Made by a program: the position numbers and the translations under genes | The notes under the pieces: model-generated | Databases searched by the model: none | Seen by the model: the letters and a program-made list of their open reading frames with translations, nothing else | Told to the model about the DNA's origin: nothing | Assembly (NCBI RefSeq): GCF_001625305.1 | Contig: NW_017803895.1 | Location: 118,417 to 182,416 of the forward strand | Source of the DNA: Branchiostoma belcheri | Lineage: Eukaryota; Chordata; Leptocardii; Amphioxiformes; Branchiostomatidae | Direction of reading: 5' to 3' | Length of the DNA stretch: 64,000 nt | Shown: one piece after another, positions 36,900 to 63,929 of the stretch | How the letters are laid out: each line of letters opens with the position of its first letter | Numbering within the stretch: position 1 is the first letter of the stretch

Positions 36900-39300
36900 A
36901 CAGAGTAAGCTGTAAGAAGATTTGCGGTGTGCCGGAATACGGCACTAACACAAGGGGTGTTTAGTTTAGTTTATTTGATCGATTTCCATTAGTTTTTACC
37001 GAATATCTATACATACTAGTCTCCCTGGAGTCGTGTTACACGTACCAACACTAAACCAAGATACACATTTATCTAAGTATATACACCTACAGGCTAAAAA
37101 CAACTTAACTACAACATGGTAAGACTACAAGTTACTACAGTAATTAAAAATTCATATTTACACTTTGCCAATACCTCTACCAATAAGGGCTTGGAAGTGT
37201 CCACGTCACCATAGTTTTTAACCATTCCCGGATGTGTTTTTTAAAACGTGTTGCTGTGGATAATCTGATGTGTTGTGGAAATGTGTTAAATGATTTGGTG
37301 CAACCGTACAGGAATGTTTGTTTGGCTGAGGCCGTTTTGTTTGGCAGTTTAAAGCCTCACCTTTTTTGCTAGGCGTGTGTTGTGTTGGTGTGTATCATTA
37401 ACTTGTGTGAATGTTGGGGTTTTTATCTTGTACAGAATTATAGGACGATCCCTGGTGTCATTTCACATTCTATGTTGTAATCAATATCTAAAGAAATTTG
37501 TTTCAGAATTAGTTAGATTTGTTTCAGAATTAGTGATATCGCAGGGATTTCTTATTCTATGGCCTGCATCTAAAGTTGCAAAAACAGCAAACACGATGGT
37601 CAGATTTGGGCCCAAAAGTCCCAATCCGCTACTATGGAGATCGAATTCCCCGAACCCGCGAATCTTGTTCGATATGACGTCATTCGAATAGAGCGGGCGT
37701 TCGATCTGGGGTTACCCGCGGTCATTTACAGTAAAGCCGCTACAACCGGCTACTTCAAGCCCTTTTTTACTTGGGAACCACGGAACAGGAAAAATCCACC
37801 TTTCCACAAATATGAACCGTTTTCAAAACATTACATCTATGCCGTGATTTTATTGTGGATATGTAACATGTAACGAAGCTACTGCCGTCATCGTGGGTGA
37901 CCTTGAAGGTCAGAATTCTTGTTGACGCTGTTATAAAATCCAGGTCCCCATATCCAAGTGGCACAGCATGCGTGCAAACATGGTATTTTAACCATTCCCA
38001 AAAATCGCTCAAATTACCTCATTGAGGTCTTGTTTGGAAGAGGAACGATTTCCGCAGATTTCTGTCTTAGGGATTTTTAAAATATGGCCGCGATTATGAA
38101 TTATCGGTATTTAAAGTTAAAACACTGCGTTTTTAGCTCTTCTTTTGACTGTAAGTCGAGTTTTAGTTAAAAAATAAAAAAATCCTAAGACAGAAAGTTT
38201 AAATTTACTGTAATATTTCTAAAAATCAAAAAATCTAACCTTATTTTTAATTTTCGGGGCCTCTTAAAATCAGTTGTTTGGTTCTCGTGAACCCTTTTTG
38301 AAATCCGAAATTGATCTCATTTGGAAGCAAATGTACACAAAGTGGAGCAAAGGCAGTGCAAGAATAACATTTGAGGTAAACAAAATCACTTATTACATTT
38401 TATTTTGACGAGTATTTACTCTCCAATTACTTTTGTTTATTTTCAAATTTTAACCGGTTGCCCCCGGGCCGGCCCGGGACTCCCGCGCGGCCACGTTCGA
38501 ACACGTTCTGTAACCCGATACCTCCCTAGTAATGCGACTTTTAGCCTAGCAACCGACCGCCGTGAAAAATATTTTAGCCTTTTGCAAAATACAGAAAAAG
38601 ATATACTTGACTGTAAACCCTTTATGAATCAAGGGTGACAAAATTAAATCATAGCATGCATAATATTCTACTTGATAAGATGATGTAATATATAATACGC
38701 ACTTGATTCGGAGGGATCACGAACATATTGTATATATATTTTGTCATGAAAGAGTGTAAATTTTTATATGTACTGTGGACCTTTGGCGTTTGACGTGTTT
38801 AATGAAATAAATTGGAATAATAAGAAATGATATATTTGTTTGCTCTTTTGTTCCTCACAACGCGTGATTTGTATGTTGTTGGTTTCCTTTGTATGTGTTT
38901 ACTATATACGTTCGTCATACGTTAAGGTACACATTACATTCTGTTGAGATGAATTTGAAATATCGAGTATATGCTCCATGTATTTGACATGAAAGATATG
39001 GTCATTGGACAGTTACCGCATGTAAGTGTCTTTTGTAGGTGATGTATGTATTCATTGTAATAAAGAAATAAAAAAAAGACTAAAAGGCACAAGTGCCAAT
39101 GGCGTTCCTGAGTCATAAACACACAAGGATTGAAAAGCAAACAGGTCCTACATGGTCACCACCATTCCCTGACAACAAAGAAGGTCGCCCTGTTTGATCA
39201 ATCGGGGGGGCCCAGCGCGGGGGAGTACGATTGTGACTAAATTGCCAGTAGTATAGAACATGTACACAATCATTCTTTATCACCTATCTATTTCAAATCA
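36900..39300. other. Intergenic, no gene seen
   Basis: AT-rich sequence without convincing exons. 36960-37060 and 38690-38830 look like decayed repeat ends. Confidence 0.5.
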
Positions 39301-39309
39301 GTTAAGCTT

Positions 39310-39314
<5 letters not shown>

Positions 39315-39362
<48 letters not shown>
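39315..39362. repeat. (GT)n dinucleotide microsatellite
   Basis: About 24 GT units. Confidence 0.97.
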
Positions 39363-39365
<3 letters not shown>

Positions 39366-39570
39366 ATTCCAACATAAGGTATACACTGCTTTCAGTCAAC
39401 TGAAGTAGAGCACACAAAGGAAGTCACTGGGGCTGAGGGCCAGCGTTGGGGGGTTACATGTCGTCAACATCTCTAGTAGAGGGTCGTCACTAGATTATAG
39501 AGCACGTTTGCAAATGCCCTTTATCTACTCATGACAGTACATTTTTGTTTCAAAATTAAAGAAATTTTTA

Positions 39571-40254
39571 TGGGTTCACCACACCACGAAGTGGTGTGGT
39601 GAAACCATATTGCTTTTTCTGATGTTTCTTCTCCTTCTCCTCCTCCTCCTCCTGCCATATCTTTAAATGGATTCAGCTTCTTCATTTTAGGGCCTAAGGT
39701 CCTGAAATTTGGTATGGAGGTACAGTGGGCAAATACCCCTAGGCGTTTTTTAAATTATTGTGATACAGGCTTTTAGAATGGTTTTATTTGAGTTTTTTGG
39801 CTGTGTAATAGCTAATGTATTACTGTGTAAGTGTGCAGTGTTTACCACATTTGGACATGAGTCATCACAATGGCATGCAAGGCATCAACCAATAGGCATG
39901 CAGCTTTCCTCTATTCTCCTTGCTGATTGGCTGTTGGGATTTAACTGGCTTAACTTCATTTACACCTGCACAGAGCCATGCCATACTGACAGTATGTCTG
40001 TATTCAAGTGTTTTGGTAGGTATTTTAAGCTTTCCTGCTCCAGCATTGGAATGCGGGCTATGAACGCTTCTTTTTATCTTGAAAATCAACAGTTTGCATT
40101 ATGCAATCCTAACCAATAATGTAGGGAATAGCTATCCAACTGTTGTAGTCTTAGTTGTATGTTACTTCATACTATAGTTATATCAATGTAAAGCATTGTT
40201 TTCCCTTGTGTTTCTCATTCTTTCCCTGCCATGTGGTAAAATGTGGTGAACCCA
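39571..40254. mobile_element. MITE, 684 bp, TIR TGGGTTCACCACA
   Basis: TGGGTTCACCACA (39571-39583) is exactly inverted at 40242-40254. Just inside the left end is a perfect 11-bp hairpin (CACCACACCAC/GTGGTGTGGTG, loop GAA). A CTCCTC-rich tract follows at 39630-39655. No transposase. Confidence 0.75.
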
Positions 40255-40259
40255 TCGCT

Positions 40260-41880
40260 ATATTTGCTCCAAAGCAAATATTGGCCTTTCTAGTTTAAGA
40301 CTGCTTTTTATGCCAGTTTAAGATTTTCACCGGTTCCAACTAAAGGGGTTAGAGTACAACACAGAAGCCTTGTCGAATTCGAAGGTTGGTTGCGCTAATC
40401 AGACGGCATGGCGTCAGACCATTGGTAATGTTGTAGATTCCAACAATGATATTGAAAGAGCAAACTAAATATTTTACTTAAGGTTGTATAGCATAAGGTT
40501 CGTTATAACTTTTCAGTATTACTCTACTAGTTAGAGTAACTAATAGTAACGTACAGTGCTATGTAGGTTTGCTGCGTGCTATACAATGGGAAATATATAT
40601 TATTTAAACATTGGACAAGGTGGAAGTTTCTGCTTTTTGGCATTCATGGAGTTTAGTAGATCAATAGACGTGGAACAAAACAATGCGCCAATATAAACGT
40701 AATTTTGATATCATTAGAAAAACAAACATGTTTCATTCTTGGACTTCTTAGATTTAATATACATGAGTCCACCCAAAAGTGAAAGGTAATCAATACCCTA
40801 ATAATTTGTTGAAACACACTTTTAAACGCTCATGAGGAATCTGAGCGATGACTTGTATGGGGAAAATAGCTGTTTGTGAAAATGTGTTATGCCAAAATGT
40901 AAACATCAGATACCGTATTAAAACTATGTATAAAATGTTTTGTGACTCTATGTAGATGACAGAGTCTTGATATAGACCAAAAACGTACATGTATACATCT
41001 TATTAAAATACGTTTACTTTCTAGAGATGTGGAGGATTAATACCAAACTGTGTATGCACTGATTCAGCATCAAAGACTTACTTTTGATACAAACGAACTA
41101 AGTTACAATTAATGTGAGGAGAATTGCAATTCTAATCATCTCATTTCTATGGCAAAGATACATAAATATGAACAACATGATGTCAGAAGCTAAATCTCTC
41201 CATTGCTTGTACAAATGTAGAAAACAATATGAACAATTTTCACGTTCATTTTACCGAGGGCTAATTGCAATATGAAACAATGTATAGAAAGGGTTTATAC
41301 AGACAGTCCAAGCTCACAATAGTGACAATGGTGAACTATTGTAAGGCAAGTGACTGTTTTAATAACTGCTACTTCTTTCTTTCTCTCTTCCTTTTTTCAA
41401 ACTTTATTCATCAAAGGCAACATTACATTACATACATGTATACATAAATACAAAGTTCACAGGTTACAAAGTACATGTTTGTACATTCTGTTGTTTACTA
41501 GGTTGAAGTATAAAATGATTTCTGATTTGAAATTACGGTATAGATCCATTGATGTGTATTTATCATTGTTTCTGTTATTACACCAGTTCTTAAATATAAC
41601 ATTCTTTGCAATACCTATTAATAAGTTGATTACTACGTATATTTCAGATGAGTTCAAGTAATTTGTTTTGTATCGTAGTACAATTTCTCTCAGACTTACT
41701 AGTATAGTACATTTAAACACTTACATATCAATTGACAAAAGTTTTCCCAGAATTTTGTCACTCTTTTACACCATAAAAACAAATGCTCGTAGTCTTCGAC
41801 ACTCTTACATACATTACTTTCTTTCTTTCTTTCCTGATCATTAAAGGGAAAATTGGAGGTAAAATGTAAACAGTTTGTTG
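40260..41880. other. No gene seen; likely 3' flank of the minus-strand gene at 41.9 kb
   Basis: AT-rich with no supportable exon. A minus-strand AATAAA lies at about 41402-41407 and could be the polyadenylation signal for the 41889-43606 gene. Confidence 0.4.
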
Positions 41881-41888
41881 CGTGTAAT

Positions 41889-43606
41889 CTAAATCTTCTT
41901 CACATACTCCTTAGGTCTACCATGAAGAGAATCGAAAACTTCGTTCATAGGTTTACTGCTTCTAACTTTACAGCGAATGTCTAACTTGTAGAATATATCA
42001 CTAAAAGAGTAATTTTCTGCACAGTTGCCGATTGGCCAATTCGGATCTTCATACTCTGGATTTGGATCCATCTTGTATTCAACAAACCCATCTTGCTTTT
42101 GCTTTGTAGGATAAAGTTCTTCACAATGTTTACATGGCCCAACACAGGAAACACCCTTTATAGAAGCGTGTGGTTTGCTATACGAAGACCTTTTGAATTG
42201 AAATGTTTCACATCTTATTGTTGGTATGCGTATGGGACGTTCTGGTGTTGTGTGGATTACATAATTGCCTGCAGGTGTTCCGTTCAACTTGACATTTATT
42301 CCAACCATCGGATGAAAGAGAAAGTTACATGAATTTTCTATATAATACAGTCTGCCAAAATAATTGGTCAGAGGAACACTTACACCCCATGACTGTATAT
42401 TACCATTCTCCACAAAGCCTAATGTTGTACACAGAAACGAATTTGTTTTCGATGAAGTGAGCTTTCGGACATGGTCGTTGAAGTTTCGCATCGTCTCAAT
42501 GACACCGGACTTTCCTAGGAAGCGGGTGAGCTGGAACAAAAATACAACTGATGGCACATTTTTCACTTCGATTTTACCTCACCGTGATGCATTGCTTTCT
42601 ATCCAAAATGTTTTCATTACACAGTTACTGTATATGTTTAATTTCATTGGAACACCTTGTTTAGAAACTTATAAGGTACACACATGTACAAAATAACGTT
42701 AGATTATTTGTAATGGCATAATGACAAGATGTTGCTATGATTTCACTTTATCTGTATACGGTACTGATGATCAAAATAAGGTTAACGCAGAACACATACA
42801 AATACTAAGAACAGCCCAAGTGTCTGTAATATAATGGTAATGCATTTATTCAATTGTGAAAATGTCATATGCTTGCAATTGTTAGAGTCAGGGAGACTGA
42901 TATAAAAAGGAGAAAATGGGATACTATAAGTTCTAGTCTGAAACTTAAAAAATCCTGAGCTGAAAATTTTGTTACGGGGATTTAGGTACATGTACTTACC
43001 ATTTTCAAGATCACTACCATTGGCGGATCTGGGGCCTGGGCGGCATGTTGGCTGATCGCACGTAACGCACGCACACGTTCATCAAAGTTTACGTTCGATG
43101 GCATATCTTGTAGACGTTTCAGGGAAGGTATGTCCTGAAATGGTAGACCGTGTTTCGGGATCACTACCGTCCAAAACAGGATGCTGTCTATGAACTGGAG
43201 AAAAAAAAAGACTGTGTTAACCAACCTAACATAAGGTTTTTTTTTAAGTAGGTTTTTTTTTCTTGGTCAAATTTTTAAGCTCATTTTAGCTATTGCAGCG
43301 CAGTACTGTAAAGTAATTAGTTTCAGTACGATAATATATTTATATTGTGTGTACTGCAGTTGCCAATAAAGAATAATGTTACCGGGTGTAAGTTCGTTAG
43401 ACGCCATTTTTTTTTACCTTCTTCGTTTCTTCTTGAAGGAAATGGTCCGTTCGTTCCCGTGAAAGTTGCTGCTCACATAGAGTTCTTAAGTCCCTGTTCT
43501 TAAGCTGATCAAACGCCTTCACAAATGCATTACACTCACGTAAATTAATTTGCATTCTTTTTTCCCATAATGTTCTTCGCTGATAAACGTTCCTGTTTGA
43601 TGCCAT
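41889..43606 (-). CDS. Three-exon gene, 341 aa, with PCxxC and NCAE motifs
   Basis: Exons 43418-43606 (63 codons), 43000-43194 (65 codons) and 41889-42530 (213 codons plus stop), all phase 0 with good splice sites. ATG at 43606 starts MASNRNVYQRRTLWEKRMQI. The first 128 residues are mostly charged helix (KAFDQLKNRDLRTLCEQQLS, FDERVRALRAISQHAAQ). Residues about 129-341 form a compact domain with SSKTNSFLCTTLGFVENG, GPCKHCEELYP (PCKHC at 260-264) and NWPIGNCAENYSFSD (NCAE at 297-300). CxxC plus C/H-A-E are the zinc and catalytic motifs of nucleic-acid/nucleoside deaminases, but there the CAE-type motif normally comes first, so the order here is reversed. The family is unrecognised; a zinc-binding domain is likely, enzymatic function speculative. 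Its start is head-to-head with the duplicated block at 43.95 kb. Confidence 0.72.
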
Positions 43607-44433
43607 GACGCCTTCTGTCAGGGCGACCTAGCTTATCAAGTGAAGACTTTTGCCGTTTTCCCGCCGGTTTCGGCACGATCAGGCAGTGCGCAGAATCCAA
43701 CAGCCCTAGGCAGTTACAAACGTTAAGGTGTGGTCACCTTTGTCATAATATTTGAATTTGAGGGAGGGGGCCGCGGCAATGTCGGTTGGAACTAGTCCGA
43801 AGCTGACTTGGGGGAGCATGAAGCTTTCAAAATTTGCTCAATAGTTATGTTCAAGGGGAACACCTAGTGTTTGGTGGTGGAGAAAACCAAATGCTTTAGT
43901 TGAGAATCGTTATCTAGAACAGATTTTCAGCGACTTTCTTCTTCAAAGGCATCATGGGAACGTCTGCTGAGCGCAGGCGTATTATGTTCAAATCATCTTA
44001 CGTGGCACTATTCACTCAACCATGACTTAGTAACGCCCGATGACTAACGGCCGCGAGGTTTCTGTGTCTCACCAAAAAAGCAAAAGTTTCCTGCCTTGAT
44101 TTGTGAAAAGAGGGTCATAAAATTCTTAGAATTGTTTTCATTTATTTGTTAAAGTAAAAAGGTTAAACGAGTTTTCATGCAAATCATTTACCATAGTCAA
44201 GCCTTTCTCGGTACGGATTGGACGGGTACTATTGCACGATTTTCTCCGGATCTCCAGTCAACACGACAACCAAAGAAGACATCTTCGCGTGCCACGGTCT
44301 GAGATTATTCGCCAGCGAAGCAGTGCCCATTGGAGGCGCTGTCCGATCGCGGTCTACATTACGTAAAGGCGTAATTCCAGTTAAGTTGCACTGTGAGCTG
44401 AGAAAGGTCGACAGTATTGGTCAACCTGTGACG

Positions 44434-44721
44434 ATGGAAGTGAAAACACGCAAAAGAAAGGGAAGCCAGTTTCCTCAAAATGGAGTCAAGAAATATACAC
44501 GCTTCCAGCAAAAGAAGCAAGACAGTATCAAGAATGAACTGGCAACTTTGGACTGCACAGACCCGGAAAAACTACAGACGTTCTTCCAAGAATACGACAG
44601 CACCCCCATCTCGTTGAGTTCAAACGGGGAGATATTCACTCCATGGCAGGGAGGGACAAGCGACAGAGCGCGGTTCAGACTGTCTGAATGTAGCAACCTG
44701 TACGTTAACCCAATATCATGA
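44434..44721 (+). pseudogene. Truncated copy 2 of the 35.7-kb gene
   Basis: 44434-44713 matches 35656-35935 with about five differences (for example H to R in MEVKTRKRKG, L to I in KQDSIKNEL). Identity stops sharply after TACGTTAACCCAA, and a new stop codon follows two residues later, leaving 95 aa. Seventy bases before the ATG and the farther upstream 43950-44030 also match copy 1. A possible in-frame extension to 44197 (IFACHGLRLFASEAVPIGG) is not shared with copy 1. Probably a recent partial duplicate. Confidence 0.75.
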
Positions 44722-45270
44722 ATAAAAGGGTATCAAGTATCGTACAAGGTACATTTACTCAGCACAATGGATAAAACAAACAAGTCTCCCTTGCGCATAT
44801 TAAAGACAAACTAAAACTCGTTCAAAGTTAAGTTATGGGACCCTCTGTTTTATTAATAATAAGAAGTTTATTGCAAATTCGTGCCCGGAGGCTAATTGCA
44901 ACTCATAAACATACAACACTATTGAAACAGATTATACAATAACTACTATCTATATAATGAAAAAAAGTTGAATAAAACAAGAGTGATGTCTAAACCTATG
45001 TCTGAAGGGTTTGACTTCTCTTTTTTAAACCGTGGAAGACGTAATGTCCCACCTTTTCCAAAATATGTAGTTTTGGGGAAGTTAAGAGAAGAATAGTTTT
45101 TTCTTTGTCAGTAAGTTTAGAGAAATTGGGAGAAATTGTAGGTGTTAGAAAAAAAAAATATATATATATATATATAACCGAGGCCTCCACACTGACCAGT
45201 CCGAACGGTTCGGCACGGGACGGCATCAGGACCAGGTGGGCCTCCAGACCGACCAGTCCGAACGGTTCGG

Positions 45271-45364
45271 NNNNNNNNNNNNNNNNNNNNNNNNNNNNNN
45301 NNNNNNNNNNNNNNNNNNNNNNNNNNNNNNNNNNNNNNNNNNNNNNNNNNNNNNNNNNNNNNNN
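45271..45364. other. Assembly gap (94 N) inside an inverted repeat
   Basis: CGGGACGGCATCAGGACCAG... (25 bp, 45216-45240) is perfectly inverted at 45382-45406, and (TA)n tracts lie at 45158-45176 and 45365-45380. GACCAGTCCGAACGGTTCGG also occurs twice on the left side. The gap is probably an unresolved hairpin or tandem array. Confidence 0.95.
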
Positions 45365-45501
45365 ATATATATATATATATCCCCACCTGGTCCTGATGCC
45401 GTCCCGTGAGACATTACTCTTTTGAAGAAGTATGCGGGCCACTTGATTTGACTTTTGGTGCCCCCTAGCGGCGCTTTTTGGTACTGCAGACGACCTTCCG
45501 C

Positions 45502-45609
45502 AATCTCTAAGCAGATGTTTCGGTGGCAAGACAGTAGCCACCGGTGGCTAATGGACACTCCTCTGGCCAATGGATACTGTCTTGCCACCGAAAGATCTGC
45601 TTGGAGATT
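45502..45609. mobile_element. MITE family AATCTCCAAGCAGAT, copy a (108 bp)
   Basis: AATCTCTAAGCAGAT on the left and its inverse (ATCTGCTTGGAGATT) on the right, with TTTCGGTGGCAAGACAGTA inverted inside. It is the shortest of three copies in the window. Confidence 0.75.
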
Positions 45610-47560
45610 AGACCTTCCGGGCTTTGTATCTCCTGTTCTAAACATGCTACAGTCACGATTTTTATGTGGTAGAAAGCTGTTAAAGTACAGACCGCGTTTA
45701 AGGTCGTTTAAAACGCGTGCAAATCTAGTTTATAAGTCGTGCAGAAGTCGTTTACATATGCGTGCACACGCGTTTACAATATTCGTGTACACGCGTCTGG
45801 ATGCCGTGGCCCGTTTACAGCGATCAGTTTCAAGGTACCCCATTTTTGGCAAGCTTGGAGCGTCCGATTCCAGGTCATTGACCCCACAGAAGACCCCAGT
45901 TACGCACCACCCGCTCAGTTAGCTAGTGCGGCCGATCGACACAAAGTGTCCCAAATATAAAACTTTGGACAAACACCGTTGTCCAAAAAATGCCAATTCT
46001 ACATCTAAATCGTTTACAGCTTTTACTCTAGGATCCCTTAGTCCTTTATCCCCAATAGTGACGCCGCGATCGCGCGTGCCATTTGTCATCTTGCAGGTCG
46101 CACGTCTACGCGGAGCTGCGTCCGAGGTCATTGACCTGTGCGGTGTCGGGTAATAGTGAAGCATGACGTCCACCCGCCCAGCTATCAAACAAATATCCCT
46201 AGTAACTTTCCATAGCCATTTTTTTTTACCAGCACAACCCTGATACTACCGTATTTTTCATATGCGACCAGGTTTTACTGAACATTGTGAATGATGTCGG
46301 GACAAACGTTTGTGGGTCGATTATTCTCAAAATTTCTCATCTGGAACTCATACTTGAACCAGTAAATTTCAAAATGGTTAGAATATTCCCCGTTGCTGCG
46401 GTGAAGGAGATACTAGTATGTTGTTTACAAGCGGCAGCCTGGCCGTGCTGTGTACTGTTGTCGCCGACACATTAGACAATGCAACGTGCAGCCGACACGA
46501 TCTTGCTCAGGGAATTTCTGTAGCGGACTAAACATTTCCAACTGCCTTGTTTTCGTACTAGTATCAAGATATCAAGTGTTGAGCGTTAACAGACATATCA
46601 TGCATATGGTTACAGCACCAACTCTGTCAATAAAACAGTAGTATTCAAATGCATGTATTGAGTCAAATGAAAGATTAAAAAGGGAATAGTAATCATAAGT
46701 TTATAACATTGAAAGTAAAAAGTTTACTAAAACTTCACATACACCTCGCGACAGACCATTCCTCCTAGAAAACTCCTCTCCATCAACAGATACCGGGAAC
46801 CTTTTCTTCCACCTATATCCATGAATGGCACATTTATTTTCACCATATCAGTTTTGATATTGAAATAAATGCATATTTTAGAAACATTTTCGATCCCCGG
46901 CCGAGTAAAACCAAAGACATTAAACGTTGTACATACTGCTTTCTCTGCTTTAATAGCACTCAGCATTTGGGAAAGAGGAGATGAACACACACCATGTGCA
47001 CCACTACCAGTGGACTAGCTCCCTTCTGTAATGACTGCACTGCTGTGTGGCCCAGGGCTATTGAAAATGGAGATGGGCGCCGCCCTATGCGTTACTTGAC
47101 GCGGGAAGGCTCCTTAACTTAACTTTTAGAACTTGTCTATTAACATATTATCATCACTTTGAATGCACGTCCCCAACTACTTAGATGCAGCCTTTTGTCT
47201 TACGGATTCCTTAGATACAACCCATGATATCAAACGTCTTAAAGGGATAGAACAATTATTTGTTAATAATTTAAAATTCATATTTCCCGCCGTTCGAAAA
47301 CATGACAAGTCAAGGACGGCCTCGCTTTGGCTTTTGAACGATTCCATTAGGGGAATTGGGGAGATTTCTTTTTATAGATTCAATATTATAATAAAATTGG
47401 TCAAAGATAGCCTTATTGTATTTTAAGATTCTATACATTTTTTTTGAGGCCATTCATTAAACTTTAAATATGAGAAATATTGATATGATCTATCTTAAAT
47501 CACGATTGAAAAGTCTGTAACACCTACGAAGTTTGGTATCATCCAATGTGAGGTCACAGG
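45610..47560. other. No supportable gene; possible isolated exons only
   Basis: A minus-strand ORF at 46727-46990 (NVFGFTRPGIENVSKICIYF) and a plus-strand ORF at 47163-47426 (RRLKG-less, with DIKRLKGIEQLFVNN) look protein-like in composition but have no recognisable domain and no partner exons. The rest is non-coding. Confidence 0.35.
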
Positions 47561-47576
47561 GTCATATCTCGCCAAC

Positions 47577-61691
<14,115 letters not shown>

Positions 61692-63213
61692 CTGCAGTAT
61701 GATTGTGGTAAAAAGACTTTTCTTTCCACCTGGTGAACTAGATGTGTACCTCCCACCACCACTAGAAAATTTGGCCTCAGAAATACACTTCCTTATCCCT
61801 TGCCACCCGTAGCCTTGTGTAGTGGTCCAAACGTACATGTAAAAGTAGTAGTCTGTATATTTTTGTGTACTTCTTACAGAGTTTAACATAGAGATAACTT
61901 TATGTGAAATGCACAATGTAGTTTCCTGAAGTTTTAGATAATGTACACCTGTGCCCTTGCTTATTAATGCCTTGTTCAGCTGTGCTGCTACGTATTTGCA
62001 ATATATCAGTGAGTCAAACGCTTTCTTCGGTTCTCAAATGTAACGAAAAGTTAAGAAAAGTTAAAAGATAAGCTTTTATCATCAAGATTTACAATATAAA
62101 AGCTTTTTTTGCTTCAGTTGCAAGAACATTGTAACATACATGGATTTCTGTTGTAGATTTAGAATAAGTCACACAATTTTCAACCCATAGTGACATGTTA
62201 TCAAAGTGCAAGAAGTACTGAGTGTCGGTTGCTCAGATTTTGACAAGAAGCAAGTTTCATTTTTCAGAAGAAACAGATAAAGTTAATGGATTTATATTCT
62301 ACGTTACACTGAAAATTTCATTTTAAGGCCAAAGAGCTGACAACAAAAATTGGGGGGGAATTTGACGATAGCCCCGATAAAATATTTTATTTGATTCACA
62401 GCCGTAGTTTTGAGATAGTTTGAAACTCATCACAAGTTTATGTTTTCTTGTAACTTGCCATGTTTTTTCCTTATTCATACCATGCCCTAGACAACCTCAA
62501 ACACTGTAACACACAAACACCTTATTTTACCCCCTATTTATTCATATTTTTATGAAGAATATCTCAAAAGTTACAGTACTATAAAATCACATATCATAAT
62601 ATCATAGTCCTTAACACTCTCTTACCACAATACAGTCAATATTCAACTCACTACACTAGTACTGTCACAGATGTTTAATATTAAACTAAACTAGTACTGT
62701 TACAGATGTGTAATAACAAAAGACCAGCAATACTTTCATCCCTCAAAAATGTTGCAACATTTTCAGTAAAGCATTTTGTACCGTAGATGTGTCCATGGAG
62801 ATGTGTCCCAAGCTGTGTTTTCAAACATAAAATTGTTTTGTACTCAAGTTTCCAACATGATTGTATGAAAAAAGAAAAAGATTTTTATGTGCAATGTGTT
62901 GACAAAAAGAATCTTATTCAGATCTTTAAGTGGATTGCAATTGCATGGACGTGTATATTGTTATAGGGTATTTGGTATTGGAATTCTATGTATAGTGTTC
63001 TGTGTACTATAGAGTTTATCAAAGTACAAACTGAATGAATTTCTGTGTGTTAGAAGTATAGTTGGACACGAATGGCATGGATTCCTGGGATGAAAAGTTT
63101 TATAAACATTTTAATGAAAGACTGTTTAACAAACCTTTGACAGCTTTTTTTAGTCCGTATTTATTTTCAACCTGTTCTTATTGGTAAGACACATGTTGCA
63201 ATGTCAAATAAAG
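61692..63213 (+). other. Probable IDH3A 3' untranslated region
   Basis: AT-rich, no gene, following the TAA at 61689. The first convincing polyadenylation signal is AATAAA at 63207-63212 (in TGTCAAATAAAGAAAG), giving a 3' UTR of about 1.5 kb. Confidence 0.5.
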
Positions 63214-63593
63214 AAAGCAGTTCCCTACCAGTCTGTTGTTTGGTACATTTATTTCTGTCACTTGATGAAGTATGGCGTATTTAAAATATGTAATAACAAT
63301 ACAGTCACGTACATGCCAGTACAAGCTAATGTACTATTACGAATTACGTTGATTTTTTGGGGAGGCTGCCTTCGGATTACGAAGACTAAAAAGGCCTGCT
63401 TACACCTTAGAAAAAAGGGGATGCAGGCCCCAACGTTGTGTATTGTATGATATCTTGTATGACTCAGCTCAGGACGAAATGATAACTTGCTAAACAAACC
63501 AGGATCGGGCTTGCAGATCACGGAATTATTTCCTCAAATGACGTATTTGAGTATTCCCGTAGGGTTAAAGCAAGAAGCTCCTTGGTTTAAGGT

Positions 63594-63929
63594 AATCTCC
63601 AAGCAGATTCGGTGGGGCAAGGGGACTTTTTGTTGGTCGCCAGTATCCACGATTGGCCGCCCGGCGGTTAGAGTTCCAGATGCCTTATCGCTTCATTTCA
63701 GACAGGAAATGCCGAGTCTGTCTTGTGAGCAGACCGGGTGATTCATACTCTACAGGCAGAGGTTTAGGCTCCGACTTAGTTCGACGTATTTTGAGGCGGC
63801 TATTTTTCCTTTTTCAGTGTAGTCCAGGCAGTATCCTTTTTTCACCAGCAAAACGCTGGCGTATAATTTGGATACTGTCCTGCTACTTTGATTCCGTCTT
63901 GTAGCCGGTAGAAGATCTGCTTGGAGATT
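63594..63929. mobile_element. MITE family AATCTCCAAGCAGAT, copy c (336 bp)
   Basis: AATCTCCAAGCAGATTCGGT and GGGGCAAGGGGACTTT match copy b; the right end is AGATCTGCTTGGAGATT. The interior is longer and different from copies a and b. Confidence 0.75.

Noticed and set aside
46727-46990. Minus-strand ORF with protein-like composition
   Set aside because: It starts at a non-ATG codon, has no clear acceptor and no neighbouring exon; insufficient evidence for a gene.
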